Positions 23,465 through 32,652 of a DNA stretch of 64,000 bases are shown in pieces. Location: contig JACKJS010000002.1 in assembly GCA_020637815.1 (NCBI GenBank), positions 1 to 64,000 on the forward strand, given 5' to 3'. How positions within the stretch are numbered: position 1 is the first letter of the stretch; each line of letters starts with the position of its first letter. This DNA comes from Hyphomicrobiaceae bacterium (GTDB lineage Bacteria > Pseudomonadota > Alphaproteobacteria > Rhizobiales > Methyloligellaceae). A model generated the notes under the pieces. That model had not been told where the DNA came from, ran no database searches, and saw nothing but the letters and a program-made list of their open reading frames with translations. Position numbers and translations under genes: made by a program.

Positions 23465-25432
23465 ATGTCCGAGCATAAGGTCTACAAACTCGATTCCGTC
23501 GAAGTGTCAGAGGCGTGGAAAAGGCGCGCCTTCGTCGACAAAGAAAAATATACGGCGCTTTACAAGGAAAGCATCGAGGACCCGGACACCTTCTGGGGAC
23601 GCGAAGGACGGCGGCTCGACTGGATCAAGCCGTACACGCGCGTGAAGAATTCGACCTTCGCCTATCCGGACGTTTCCATCAAATGGTTCGAGGACGGCAC
23701 GCTCAACGTGTCCGCCAACTGCATCGACCGGCATCTGGAAAAGCGCGGCGATCAGACCGCCATCATCTGGGAACCCGACGATCCGGCAACGCCAGCCCAG
23801 AACATCACGTATCGCGAATTGCACGATAATGTGTGCCGTCTCGCCAATGTGCTGAAGGCACAGGGCGTTAAGCGGGGCGACCGGGTGACGATCTACCTGC
23901 CGATGATCCCTGCCGCGGCCTATGCCATGCTGGCCTGCGCGCGCATCGGCGCCATCCATTCAATCGTGTTCGGCGGTTTCTCTCCGGACTCGCTCGCGGG
24001 CCGGATCGAGGACTGCAAATCGGCCGTGGTCATCACCGCCGACGAAGGACGGCGCGGCGGGCGCAGCGTCCCGCTCAAAGCTAATGCGGATGCCGCCGTG
24101 GAGAAGAGCGGTCACGTCGAAAAGATCCTGGTGGTTCGCCATACGGGCGGAGATATTCCGTGGACGGAGGGCCGGGATATTTGGCTCGATGATGCGATGG
24201 CGGAAGCCAGCCCAGATTGCCCGGCGGAAGCAATGAATGCGGAGGATCCGCTCTTCATTCTGTATACTTCGGGTTCGACCGGTACGCCGAAAGGCGTGGT
24301 CCATTGCACCGGCGGCTATCTCGTTTACGTTGCGATGACGCACCAGTACGTATTCGACTATCACGATGGCGATGTTTATTGGTGCACGGCCGATGTGGGT
24401 TGGGTCACCGGCCACAGTTACATCGTGTACGGACCGCTCGCCAACGGCGCCACGACACTGATGTTCGAAGGCATTCCGAATTTTCCCGATCCATCACGCT
24501 TCTGGCAGGTCGTCGACAAGCACAACGTCAGCATCTTCTACACAGCGCCGACGGCAATCCGTGCCTTGATGGGTGCCGGTGCGGACTATGTGAAGAGCAC
24601 CAGCCGCAAATCCTTGCGACTGCTCGGCTCCGTGGGCGAACCGATCAATCCGGAAGCCTGGGAGTGGTATTACCACGTGGTCGGCGAGGCGCGTTGTCCG
24701 ATCGTGGACACATGGTGGCAGACGGAGACAGGCGGCATTCTCATTACGCCGCTGCCGGGCGCCACGGCGTTGAAGCCGGGTTCGGCGACTCATCCCTTCT
24801 TCGGCGTGAATCCGGCGCTGGTCGATTCCGAAGGCGCTATGATCGAAGGTCCGGGCGCGGGCAACCTCGTCATCCTGGATTCATGGCCGGGCATGATGCG
24901 AACCGTCTATGGCGACCACAAGCGCTTCGTGGATACGTATTTCTCGGCGTACAAGGGTATGTATTTCACGGGCGATGGCTGCCGCCGGGACGAAGACGAC
25001 TATTATTGGATCACCGGCCGCGTTGACGACGTCATCAACGTGTCGGGCCATCGCATGGGAACGGCGGAAGTCGAATCGGCGCTAGTTGCGCATCCCAAGG
25101 TTTCGGAGGCAGCCGCTGTCGGCTTCCCGCACGACATCAAGGGGCAAGGCATCTACTGTTACGTGACTCTGATGGCTGGCGAAGACGGCGAGGACGCGCT
25201 CAAGAAGGAGTTGCGCGATTGGGTCCGGAACGAGATCGGCCCGATCGCCGCGCCTGACCACATCCAGTTCGCGCCGGGTCTGCCCAAGACGCGCTCCGGC
25301 AAGATCATGCGACGCATCCTGCGTAAGATCGCCGAGGACGAGTACGGCAATCTCGGAGACATCTCGACCCTGGCCGATCCCAGCGTCGTCTCCCACCTGA
25401 TCGAGAACCGCCAGAACCGGCGAGCGACGTAA
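23465..25432 (+). CDS. acs: Acetyl-CoA synthetase
   Basis: A 655-residue AMP-forming acetate-CoA ligase: acetate, ATP and CoA give acetyl-CoA through an acetyl-AMP intermediate. GGGAGGA lies upstream of ATG 23465. Motifs: ADEGRRGGR for the P-loop-like CoA site, YTSGSTGTPKGVVH (ATP-binding A3), WWQTETGG with the acetate pocket Trp, YFTGDGCRRDEDDYYWITGRVDDVINVSGHR (cited as FTGDGCRRDEDGY-like and GRVDDVINVSGHR), and PKTRSGKIMRR, whose Lys is the acetylation-regulated catalytic residue. Full length. A strong stem-loop follows the stop. Probably assimilates acetate or recycles it during C1/organic-acid growth. Confidence 0.97.
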   Translation: MSEHKVYKLDSVEVSEAWKRRAFVDKEKYTALYKESIEDPDTFWGREGRRLDWIKPYTRVKNSTFAYPDVSIKWFEDGTLNVSANCIDRHLEKRGDQTAIIWEPDDPATPAQNITYRELHDNVCRLANVLKAQGVKRGDRVTIYLPMIPAAAYAMLACARIGAIHSIVFGGFSPDSLAGRIEDCKSAVVITADEGRRGGRSVPLKANADAAVEKSGHVEKILVVRHTGGDIPWTEGRDIWLDDAMAEASPDCPAEAMNAEDPLFILYTSGSTGTPKGVVHCTGGYLVYVAMTHQYVFDYHDGDVYWCTADVGWVTGHSYIVYGPLANGATTLMFEGIPNFPDPSRFWQVVDKHNVSIFYTAPTAIRALMGAGADYVKSTSRKSLRLLGSVGEPINPEAWEWYYHVVGEARCPIVDTWWQTETGGILITPLPGATALKPGSATHPFFGVNPALVDSEGAMIEGPGAGNLVILDSWPGMMRTVYGDHKRFVDTYFSAYKGMYFTGDGCRRDEDDYYWITGRVDDVINVSGHRMGTAEVESALVAHPKVSEAAAVGFPHDIKGQGIYCYVTLMAGEDGEDALKKELRDWVRNEIGPIAAPDHIQFAPGLPKTRSGKIMRRILRKIAEDEYGNLGDISTLADPSVVSHLIENRQNRRAT

Positions 25433-25447
25433 ACGGACGTAACGGCC

Positions 25448-25472
25448 TCGGCCGGGTGCCATGCCCGGCCGA
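25448..25472. terminator. GC-rich stem-loop after acs
   Basis: TCGGCCGGG (25448-25456) pairs perfectly with CCCGGCCGA (25464-25472) around a seven-base loop, starting 16 bases after the acs stop. No U run follows, so it may slow transcription or protect the mRNA end rather than act as a classical terminator. Confidence 0.45.
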
Positions 25473-25517
25473 ACCGCGCTATGAACGCCAGGTGTGAGAA
25501 CTTTAGAGGCGCTCTCG

Positions 25518-25862
25518 ATGGTGTGGATCATGCGCGGCCTTGTCGCTATCGCACTGGCCTTGGGGCTGGTGATCGTGTTCGTGCTGCTGATCGGCAATAT
25601 CGGTTCGCGCGACGATGCCACGGAGACGACGGCGCTGACCGTCGGCAACCGTACGGTCACGGTTGCCGGGCATTACATGAATCTCAGCCAGGAAACCGTC
25701 TCGGACGGGGTCAAGATCATCGTCGAGGGCCACGAGATCATGGTGACGGCAGATCAGCTGTCGGTCGACGGCAAGGCCCAGGTCCTGGAACCCGAAGACA
25801 ACGTCACCATCTATGTCACGAAAGACGGGTCCGCGCAGGTCCGGGTTACGCCGGCGAAATAG
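25518..25862 (+). CDS. Small membrane-anchored periplasmic protein, unknown
   Basis: A 114-residue protein. ATG 25518 with AGAGG eight bases upstream is preferred over GTG 25494. One N-terminal hydrophobic helix (about residues 6-27, LVAIALALGLVIVFVLLIG) is followed by about 85 residues of beta-type sequence (VKIIVEGHEIMVTADQLSVDGKAQ), which would face the periplasm. The domain resembles short soluble beta domains that follow a single anchor helix. No family is recognised. It is convergent with the globin gene. Confidence 0.6.
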   Translation: MVWIMRGLVAIALALGLVIVFVLLIGNIGSRDDATETTALTVGNRTVTVAGHYMNLSQETVSDGVKIIVEGHEIMVTADQLSVDGKAQVLEPEDNVTIYVTKDGSAQVRVTPAK

Positions 25863-25945
25863 CCGCTCGCGGCCTGAAGCGCGAAAGGGGCCCCGGGCAG
25901 GACCCCCTTCTCAATGACCAACGCCGATCCAGCAGGATGCCGCCG

Positions 25946-26425
25946 CTAGCCGGCCATCACCTTCGTAAACTGCGCCAGCATGGCGTTCCAGGCGTCGCGT
26001 GTGTCCCGGTCGAAGGACTTGTCGAGCGAACGCTCGAGTGTCCAGACGAGAGCCCGCGACATGGTGCGGTAGTGGCGGGACCGAATACCCATCTGACGGT
26101 GGCGCGTACCGAGCAGCTTCAGCGTGGGCGCGAGGCCGTCCTCATGGCCGAGCGAGATCATCGCGAGTTTCGCGCCGGCTGCGAATTTCTTGGCTTGCAT
26201 CTCGACGGGACCGTCGAACTTCTTGCGAAGGCCGGGATCGAGACGGAACAGCTTCAGGAAAAAGAGCTGCGCGACGAGATCGAGCGCCGGTTCGACGCGG
26301 AAAAAGCTATTGAGGATCAAACGCTTCTGTCCAGACGTCAGCTGGATATCCTTGGACGGGGCGCTCTTGGCGCGGCGCGCGGACTTTTGGCGCGCCTCGT
26401 CTGAAACTTGCAGTGCGGCAGGCAT
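25946..26425 (-). CDS. Globin-family protein
   Basis: A 159-residue single-domain globin. AAGGAG lies upstream of ATG 26425. After about 25 residues of basic leader comes FFRVEPALDLVAQLFFLKLFRLDPGLRKKF (cited as LFFLKLFRLDPGLRKKF, the B-C region pattern), then LKLLGTRHRQMGIRSRHYRTM with the proximal His (HRQMGI) and the following HY typical of flavohaemoglobin-like globins, and ALVWTLERSLDKSF in the H helix. A haem-binding role is likely; the reductase module of flavohaemoglobins is absent. Possible functions include NO or O2 chemistry. Confidence 0.88.
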   Translation of the reverse strand: MPAALQVSDEARQKSARRAKSAPSKDIQLTSGQKRLILNSFFRVEPALDLVAQLFFLKLFRLDPGLRKKFDGPVEMQAKKFAAGAKLAMISLGHEDGLAPTLKLLGTRHRQMGIRSRHYRTMSRALVWTLERSLDKSFDRDTRDAWNAMLAQFTKVMAG

Positions 26426-26645
26426 GTCGGGTTACTCCTTGTACTGTCTTGCCGCCAGAATGCGGGTTTCCGATTGATGAAGTGTTAAGGTAAGCGCGAT
26501 CTTAAGCTTGTCCTCCCGGCTGCGCTCCCGCGCACCCAATTTTCCCCGCCACACCAAGCTCTTGCGCGGAGGCTCCTGGCTCCCAACATATAGGACGCGG
26601 CGGATTTCCGCGATTTTTGAACGGATTGAGGAGGCCACTGGGTTC

Positions 26646-27620
26646 ATGAGCTATTTCCGCACTGCGATTCTGCTCGCGGCGCTGACCGCTCTTTTTATGG
26701 GAGTCGGGTTCTTGCTCGGCGGCCAGACCGGCATGGTCATGGCGCTCGTCTTCGCCGGCGGAATGAATCTATTCGCCTATTGGAATTCGGACAAAGCGGT
26801 CCTGCGGATGTATGGCGCGCATCTGGTGGATCCGAACCAGGGCCGCGACGCGCGCGAACTTTATGACATGGTCGGCCAGCTCGCGCGGAATGCGAATCTG
26901 CCGATGCCCAAGGTCTATGTCATGGACAATCCGCAGCCGAACGCATTCGCCACGGGACGGAACCCTCAGAACGCGGCCGTCGCCGTTACCACCGGCCTCA
27001 TGCAGACGGTCACCAAGGAAGAGCTCGCGGGCGTGATTGCGCACGAGCTTGCCCATATCCGCCATCACGACACCCTGTTGATGACGATCACCGCGACCAT
27101 TGCGGGCGCGATCTCCATGCTTGCGAATTTCGCGATGTTTTTCGGCGGGAACCGAGACAACAATCAAATGGGCTTTATCGGCACGCTGGCCCTGATGATC
27201 CTGGGGCCCCTGGCCGCCGGTCTCGTGCAAATGGCGATCAGCCGGACGCGTGAGTACCAGGCCGACAAGGGGGGCGCGGAGATTTGCGGGCATCCGCTTT
27301 GGCTCGCGTCAGCCTTGCAGAAGATCGCGGGGGGCGCGGCGCGCATCCCCAATGAGGAAGCGGAGGAGAATCCCGCTTCGGCGCATCTTTTTATCGTCAA
27401 CCCGCTTCACGGCGTGCGCCTCGACAATCTGTTCGCGACCCATCCTCCGATGGAGGAGCGCGTCGCGCGGCTCGTCGCGATGGCGAACGGCGCCGGTTCG
27501 ACAGGAGGGAGCGCGTTCAGCCCGGAGCGCAGCACGCGAAGCGATCCCGCCGCGGCCGGTCCCTGGTCCGGAAGCGTTCCCGATAGTCCGCGTGGCGGAT
27601 CGCGCGGACCTTGGGGTTAG
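26646..27620 (+). CDS. htpX: Zinc metalloprotease HtpX
   Basis: A 324-residue M48B membrane protease for quality control of inner-membrane proteins. Two N-terminal helices (about 8-27 and 30-50), then the zinc motif HELAH in AGVIAHELAHIRHHDTLLMT, two further helices (about 145-165 and 178-198), and EYQADKGGAEICGHP carrying the third ligand Glu. MPKVYVMDNPQPNAFATGRNP is a family box (cited as NPQPNAFATGRNP). The C-terminus is Gly/Ser/Pro-rich. ATG 26646 is supported by GAGG nine bases upstream. It precedes the RsmB-like gene; no divergent heat-shock promoter is obvious. Confidence 0.95.
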   Translation: MSYFRTAILLAALTALFMGVGFLLGGQTGMVMALVFAGGMNLFAYWNSDKAVLRMYGAHLVDPNQGRDARELYDMVGQLARNANLPMPKVYVMDNPQPNAFATGRNPQNAAVAVTTGLMQTVTKEELAGVIAHELAHIRHHDTLLMTITATIAGAISMLANFAMFFGGNRDNNQMGFIGTLALMILGPLAAGLVQMAISRTREYQADKGGAEICGHPLWLASALQKIAGGAARIPNEEAEENPASAHLFIVNPLHGVRLDNLFATHPPMEERVARLVAMANGAGSTGGSAFSPERSTRSDPAAAGPWSGSVPDSPRGGSRGPWG

Positions 27621-27704
27621 AACCCCGGCCCCACCGCGGCCATTGCAGAGGCTGTCACCCCAGAGTTGAGATTTTTGAACCCGAAGCACCTTGGAGACGA
27701 TGAC

Positions 27705-29066
27705 ATGACCGCAACCACTTCCCCGAACAAGACATTGTCCCGCACGCGCGATCATCAGGTCGGCTTGCCCGCGCGGCGGGCCGCCGCGAGCGTCCTCGAC
27801 GCCGTCCTGCAGAAGCGGCAGCCGCTCGACGACGTGCTCGGCCGCGTCCGGGACGGCGCGATGTTCGACCTGCCGCCACGGGACCGGGCACTCGCCCGCG
27901 CGATCGTCGGGACCTCCTTGCGGCGCAAAGGGCAGATCGACCGCGTGCTGGAGACGTTTCTCGATCGCGGCCTGCCGGCGCGGGCGGGGACGCTTTACCC
28001 GATCCTGTTGTCGGGGGCGGCCCAAATTCTGTTCATGAGCGTGCCGCCGCATGCGGCCATCGATTTGGCCGTGCGCCTTGCGCAATGGGACCCACGCGCC
28101 AAGCGATACGACAAGCTGGTCAACGCCGTGTTGCGGCGCGTGTCCGAAAAGGGCGCCGGAGTCGCCGAGGCTCTCAACGCGGGCCGCGTGAACACGCCCG
28201 ACTGGTTGTGGAACCGCTGGGTCCGGGCGTGGGGCGAGGACCGGGCGCAGGCGATCGCCGATGCGCAGCTCGTTGAACCCCCGCTCGACCTTACGGTGAA
28301 GAACGGCGCGGATGCGTGGGCGGAGCAATTGGGCGGACAGGTCCTTCCCACGGGGAGCGTGCGCCTTTTGCCGAAAGGCCGGATTGAGGACCTGCCGGGA
28401 TTTGCCGACGGCGCTTGGTGGGTCCAGGACGCCGCGGCCTCGATCCCCGCGCGTCTTCTGCACGGAATTGCCGGCAAGCGCGTCGCCGATCTCTGCGCCG
28501 CCCCCGGCGGCAAGACCGCGCAGCTTGCGGCGGCCGGTGCCGAGGTCACGGCCGTGGACCTTTCCAAGACTCGCCTTGCACGCCTGAATGAGAATCTTGC
28601 GCGGCTCTCGCTCTCGGCCGAGACGGTCCAGGCCAATGCCACCACATGGCAGCCCGACGAACCGTTCGACGCCATTCTCCTCGACGCGCCATGCTCGGCG
28701 ACCGGCACGATCCGCCGCCATCCGGATGTCGCCTATCTCAAATCGGATGCCGACATCGCGGAACTGACCGCCCTCCAGGCACGGCTTCTCGACAACGCCG
28801 TGCGCATGCTGAAGCCAGGCGGCACGTTGGTCTATTCCACGTGCTCTCTCGAGCCCGAGGAAGGCGAGGCGCAAGTCGCGGCGCTACTCGCGCGGAACGA
28901 TTCGCTCCGCATCGAACCCTTGAGCGCCGACGAGCCCTTTGGCGGCACCGATTGGGCTCAAGCGTCCGGTGTGCTTCGAACCTTTCCGGACCAGTTGCGG
29001 CTCACGTCGCCGGAATGGAGCGGCATGGACGGATTTTTCGCTGCAAGGCTCGTCCGGGCCGGCTAG
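27705..29066 (+). CDS. RsmB-like rRNA (cytosine-C5) methyltransferase
   Basis: A 453-residue protein with an N-terminal NusB-like helical domain (about 15-150) and a class I methyltransferase domain. Motifs: VADLCAAPGGKTAQLA for SAM binding, DAILLDAPCSATGTIRRHPD with the first Cys (motif IV), and LVYSTCSLEPEEGE with the catalytic Cys of motif VI. These two Cys define m5C RNA methyltransferases; the NusB fusion points to RsmB, which modifies C967 of 16S rRNA. ATG 27705 has GGAG nine bases upstream; a longer in-frame start at 27666 lacks a site. It is upstream of the heparinase and purH genes in the same direction, a common alphaproteobacterial order. Confidence 0.92.
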   Translation: MTATTSPNKTLSRTRDHQVGLPARRAAASVLDAVLQKRQPLDDVLGRVRDGAMFDLPPRDRALARAIVGTSLRRKGQIDRVLETFLDRGLPARAGTLYPILLSGAAQILFMSVPPHAAIDLAVRLAQWDPRAKRYDKLVNAVLRRVSEKGAGVAEALNAGRVNTPDWLWNRWVRAWGEDRAQAIADAQLVEPPLDLTVKNGADAWAEQLGGQVLPTGSVRLLPKGRIEDLPGFADGAWWVQDAAASIPARLLHGIAGKRVADLCAAPGGKTAQLAAAGAEVTAVDLSKTRLARLNENLARLSLSAETVQANATTWQPDEPFDAILLDAPCSATGTIRRHPDVAYLKSDADIAELTALQARLLDNAVRMLKPGGTLVYSTCSLEPEEGEAQVAALLARNDSLRIEPLSADEPFGGTDWAQASGVLRTFPDQLRLTSPEWSGMDGFFAARLVRAG

Positions 29067-29195
29067 GGAAGAACGACCCGAGCCACTTGCCCTTGGGTGC
29101 GCGCTGCACGACAATGCCCCCGCCTGGATGACAGGCAGCGGGGGAGAGCGCGGCACCGATCCGGCGCATCGCAGCTCGAGTGGAGAACGATCCTT

Positions 29196-30974
29196 ATGAC
29201 GGGCGAACAGGCCTTCGAGCGCAATTCCGGCGCTCAAGAGGTGAAGCTTGGCGGGCCAGGTCCGTTAAGGCGGCTGATGCTGTCCGGAATGGCCACCATC
29301 AGCTACCCAGGTTCGCAAGCCGAGCAACTTCTCCTCGCCCCGCAGGAATTGCGCACCGCCGATCCGAGTTTCGCGACCGAGATTTACAACGGACATTTCG
29401 GACTGGCTGGCAAACTCGCCGAGATCGGTGCGCGATCGCCGTTCGAAATCGACCCGCCCTCGGCAAGCTGGGCGCGCGAGCTATACGGTTTCGGCTGGCT
29501 CCGGCATTTGCGGGCCGCGGACTCCGAATTGGCGCGGGAACAGGCAAAGGCGCTGGTTCACGATTTCATCCGTCTACGGGGAAAAATTCCGCCTTTGGCC
29601 TGGCAGCCGGAGATCGTCGCCCGGCGCGTGATTTCGTGGCTGTCCAACTCGGTTCTCATTCTCGATGCAAGCGAGCCCGAAGCCTACGAGGCCTTCCTCA
29701 AGGCACTCACCGCGCAACTTCGCTATCTGTCCGCCGGTTACCGGGATGCACCCGACGGCGTGCCGCGGCTCCTGTCGCTCATGGCTCTGCTCTACGGCGG
29801 GCTTTGCATCGCCGACCAGCAGCCCGTGGTGGATCGCTACACCAAGCCGTTTTGCCGCGAGCTCGAGCGCCAGATCCTGCCAGACGGCGGACATATCTCG
29901 CGCAATCCCGAAGCACTGATCGAATTGCTGCTCGATCTGCTGCCGCTGCGCCAGTGCTTTGTGGCACGCGACCGTACGCCGCCCAAGGAGCTGACGGACG
30001 CGGTCGACCGCATCATGCCGATGCTGCGCTTCTTCCGGCTCGGCGACGGTTCGATGGCCCGCTTCAACGGAGCCGGTCCGACGCCGACCGATGCCCTGGC
30101 CACGGTGCGTGCCTATGATGACATCGACGGCGCGCCGGTCCGCTCGGCCGCGAATTCCGGCTATGTGCGCGTCGAGGCCGGCACGACTTTGATCCTGTGC
30201 GATCTCGGACCGCCGCCCGCAGCATCGCTGACGCGCGACGCCCATGCGGGCTTCCTGTCCTTCGAGATGAGCTCCGGCGATGCGCCGATCATCATCAATT
30301 GCGGGGCGCCGACACCGGAGTTCGAGGAATGGCGGCTCTATTCGCGCACGACGCCAGCGCACTCGACCTTGAGCCTCGAGGACGACTCGTTGGCCGAGTT
30401 CGCCGTCGCGCGCGAAGGCGCGGAGCCCGAACCGGACGCGGCGCTGATCGGCCCGCTCAACCCGCAAGGGGCGTTTTCCGATCAGGGCGAAGGCGGGAAC
30501 CTGCGTATCAAGGGCTCCCACGACGGCTATGTGGGGCGCTACGGCATCAGCCACGCCCGGCAGATCCTCATCGCTCCCGACGGCAATCTGATTTCCAGCG
30601 AGGAGAAGCTCTCGACGCGCGGGCTGCGCAGTCCCGAGGGTTTGATCGCCGGTTCCTATGCCGTGCGCTTTCATCTCCATCCCTCCGTCAAGGCGCAGCT
30701 GATGGGCGACGGCATGTCTGCGCTGCTTGTCCTGCGTAACGGAGAAACCTGGCGCCTCAGCGCCAATGCCGAGGAGATGCGTATCGAGGAGAGCGTGCTG
30801 CTCGCCGATCCGCGCGGGCCGCAAGTGACCTCGCAGATCGTGCTCAGCGGCATGATGGGCGAGGCCCGCGATGTTCGTATTGTTTGGAATCTCGAAAAGA
30901 CCGGCGAAGAGACGGCGCCGCATCCGCTGGTCGATCCCAACGACGCACCCGATACCCGTTCAAGCGAAACATAA
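29196..30974 (+). CDS. Heparinase II/III-like protein
   Basis: A 592-residue protein with the two-part layout of heparinase II/III-like proteins: an alpha/alpha barrel over about residues 90-330 (GKIPPLAWQPEIVARRVISWL, LSAGYRDAPDGVPRLLSLMAL, LPDGGHISRNPEALIELLLDLLPLRQ; cited as DGGHISRNPEAL) and a C-terminal beta domain that starts around RFNGAGPTPTDALATV. Conserved-looking YVRVEAGTTLILCDLG and RTTPAHSTLSL with His fit the lyase side. It lies directly before purH (three-base gap) in a conserved cluster, so a house-keeping cell-envelope role is more likely than glycosaminoglycan degradation. Substrate unknown. Confidence 0.88.
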   Translation: MTGEQAFERNSGAQEVKLGGPGPLRRLMLSGMATISYPGSQAEQLLLAPQELRTADPSFATEIYNGHFGLAGKLAEIGARSPFEIDPPSASWARELYGFGWLRHLRAADSELAREQAKALVHDFIRLRGKIPPLAWQPEIVARRVISWLSNSVLILDASEPEAYEAFLKALTAQLRYLSAGYRDAPDGVPRLLSLMALLYGGLCIADQQPVVDRYTKPFCRELERQILPDGGHISRNPEALIELLLDLLPLRQCFVARDRTPPKELTDAVDRIMPMLRFFRLGDGSMARFNGAGPTPTDALATVRAYDDIDGAPVRSAANSGYVRVEAGTTLILCDLGPPPAASLTRDAHAGFLSFEMSSGDAPIIINCGAPTPEFEEWRLYSRTTPAHSTLSLEDDSLAEFAVAREGAEPEPDAALIGPLNPQGAFSDQGEGGNLRIKGSHDGYVGRYGISHARQILIAPDGNLISSEEKLSTRGLRSPEGLIAGSYAVRFHLHPSVKAQLMGDGMSALLVLRNGETWRLSANAEEMRIEESVLLADPRGPQVTSQIVLSGMMGEARDVRIVWNLEKTGEETAPHPLVDPNDAPDTRSSET

Positions 30975-30977
30975 GCG

Positions 30978-32564
30978 ATGCCGACACGAAAAATCGCGAG
31001 AGCCCTCCTTTCCGTCAGCGACAAGACTGGCGTCGTTGATTTCGCCAAGACGCTCGCCAAGCACGGCGTGACGCTCGTGTCCACGGGCGGGACGGCCAAG
31101 ACCTTGCGCGAAGCGGGGCTCGACGTCGTCGACGTCGCCGAGATCACCGGCAGCCCCGAGATGATGGACGGCCGCGTGAAGACCCTGCATCCAAACATTC
31201 ACGGCGGTCTGCTCGCGATGCGTGGCAAGGCCGAACATGTGGCCGCCATGGAGACCCATGGGATTCCCCCAATCGATCTCCTGGTGGTGAATCTCTATCC
31301 GTTCGAGGCCACCGTGGCGGGCGGTGCGGATTTCGACACCGCGATCGAAAATATCGACATTGGCGGCCCCGCCATGATCCGCGCCGCAGCGAAGAATCAC
31401 GACGGTGTCGCCGTCGTCGTCGATCCGAAGGACTATGAGCAAGTCCTCGAAGAAATCGCGACGCACGAAGGTTGCACCACGGGCAGCACGCGCCGGCATC
31501 TCGCCGCCAAGGCCTTTGCCCATACGGGCGCTTATGACGGCGCCATAGCGACGTGGTTCGCCGATCAGCTTGACGTGACGGCGCCGCGAAAGCGCGTCTT
31601 CGCCGGCACACGCGAGGCCAAGCTACGTTATGGCGAGAATCCACATCAGTGGGCCGCGTTCTACCGGACCGCGGAGCAGCGCCCCGGCGTCGCCACCGCC
31701 CGGCAGATCCAGGGCAAGGAACTCTCCTACAACAATCTCAACGATACGGACGCCGCCTTCGAGCTGGTCGCCGAGTTCGATCCCAACGCCTCTGCCGCCG
31801 TCGCGATCATCAAACATGCGAATCCTTGCGGCGTCGCCGTCGCGCCGACACTGGCCGAGGCCTATAAGAAGGCGCTTGCCTGCGACAGCGTCAGCGCTTT
31901 CGGCGGCATCGTCGCGCTCAACGCGACCCTCGATGCCGAGGCCGCCGAAGAGGTCGTCAAGATCTTCACCGAAGTGATCATCGCGCCGGATGCGACCGAC
32001 GCGGCGAAGGACATCGTCGCCGCCAAACAGAACCTGCGGCTCCTGCTCACAGGTGGACTTCCGGATCCGCACGCCGAGGGCATTACGTTCCGCTCTCTCG
32101 CCGGCGGAATCCTGGTTCAGTCCCGCGACAACCGCCTGGTCGATCAAGACGCCTTGAAAGTCGTCAGCAAACGCAAGCCTTCGGAACAGGAACTCGCCGA
32201 TCTGATTTTCGCCTTCACCGTGGCGAAACATGTGAAGTCGAACACGATCGTCTACGCCAAGGACGGCGCGACGGTGGGTATCGGCGCGGGGCAGATGAGC
32301 AGGGTGGATTCGGCGCGTATCGCAGCCCGCAAGGCGCAAGACGCCGCCGACGCCCTCGGCCTTTCGCAACCGCTGACAATCGGGTCGGTGGCGGCGTCGG
32401 ACGCCTTCTTCCCCTTCGCTGATGGACTGCAAGTGGTGGCCGAAGCCGGCGCGACCGCCGTGATCCAGCCCGGCGGGTCCATGCGCGACGACGAGGTGAT
32501 CGCGGCCGCGGACGAAGCCGGCCTCGCCATGATCTTCACGGGCATGCGCCACTTCCGGCACTAG
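30978..32564 (+). CDS. purH: Bifunctional AICAR formyltransferase/IMP cyclohydrolase
   Basis: A 528-residue PurH that does the last two steps of IMP synthesis. The N-terminal cyclohydrolase domain (about 1-200) starts RALLSVSDKTGVVDFAKTLAKHG (cited as LLSVSDKTGVVDFA), has STGGTAKTLREAG and EITGSPEMMDGRVKTLHPNIHGGLL (cited as MMDGRVKTLHPNIHGG). The transformylase domain has KLRYGENPHQWAAFY, GKELSYNNLNDTDAA, IKHANPCGVA with the catalytic Lys-His pair and SDAFFPFADGLQ. The ATG follows the heparinase stop by three bases, and a convergent terminator follows. Confidence 0.97.
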   Translation: MPTRKIARALLSVSDKTGVVDFAKTLAKHGVTLVSTGGTAKTLREAGLDVVDVAEITGSPEMMDGRVKTLHPNIHGGLLAMRGKAEHVAAMETHGIPPIDLLVVNLYPFEATVAGGADFDTAIENIDIGGPAMIRAAAKNHDGVAVVVDPKDYEQVLEEIATHEGCTTGSTRRHLAAKAFAHTGAYDGAIATWFADQLDVTAPRKRVFAGTREAKLRYGENPHQWAAFYRTAEQRPGVATARQIQGKELSYNNLNDTDAAFELVAEFDPNASAAVAIIKHANPCGVAVAPTLAEAYKKALACDSVSAFGGIVALNATLDAEAAEEVVKIFTEVIIAPDATDAAKDIVAAKQNLRLLLTGGLPDPHAEGITFRSLAGGILVQSRDNRLVDQDALKVVSKRKPSEQELADLIFAFTVAKHVKSNTIVYAKDGATVGIGAGQMSRVDSARIAARKAQDAADALGLSQPLTIGSVAASDAFFPFADGLQVVAEAGATAVIQPGGSMRDDEVIAAADEAGLAMIFTGMRHFRH

Positions 32565-32600
32565 CGGGGCACCACAAGAAAAGGCTTCCCGACAAGAAAA

Positions 32601-32623
32601 GCCTCCCCGAAGGGAGGCCTTTC
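32601..32623. terminator. Convergent terminator between purH and the lipoprotein gene
   Basis: GCCTCCC (32601-32607) and GGGAGGC (32612-32618) pair around the stable tetraloop CGAA. A run of A precedes and CTTTCTC follows, so it can serve both strands. It lies between convergent genes. Confidence 0.7.
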
Positions 32624-32652
32624 TCATTTCGGATCATGTCACCGCGCTGTGG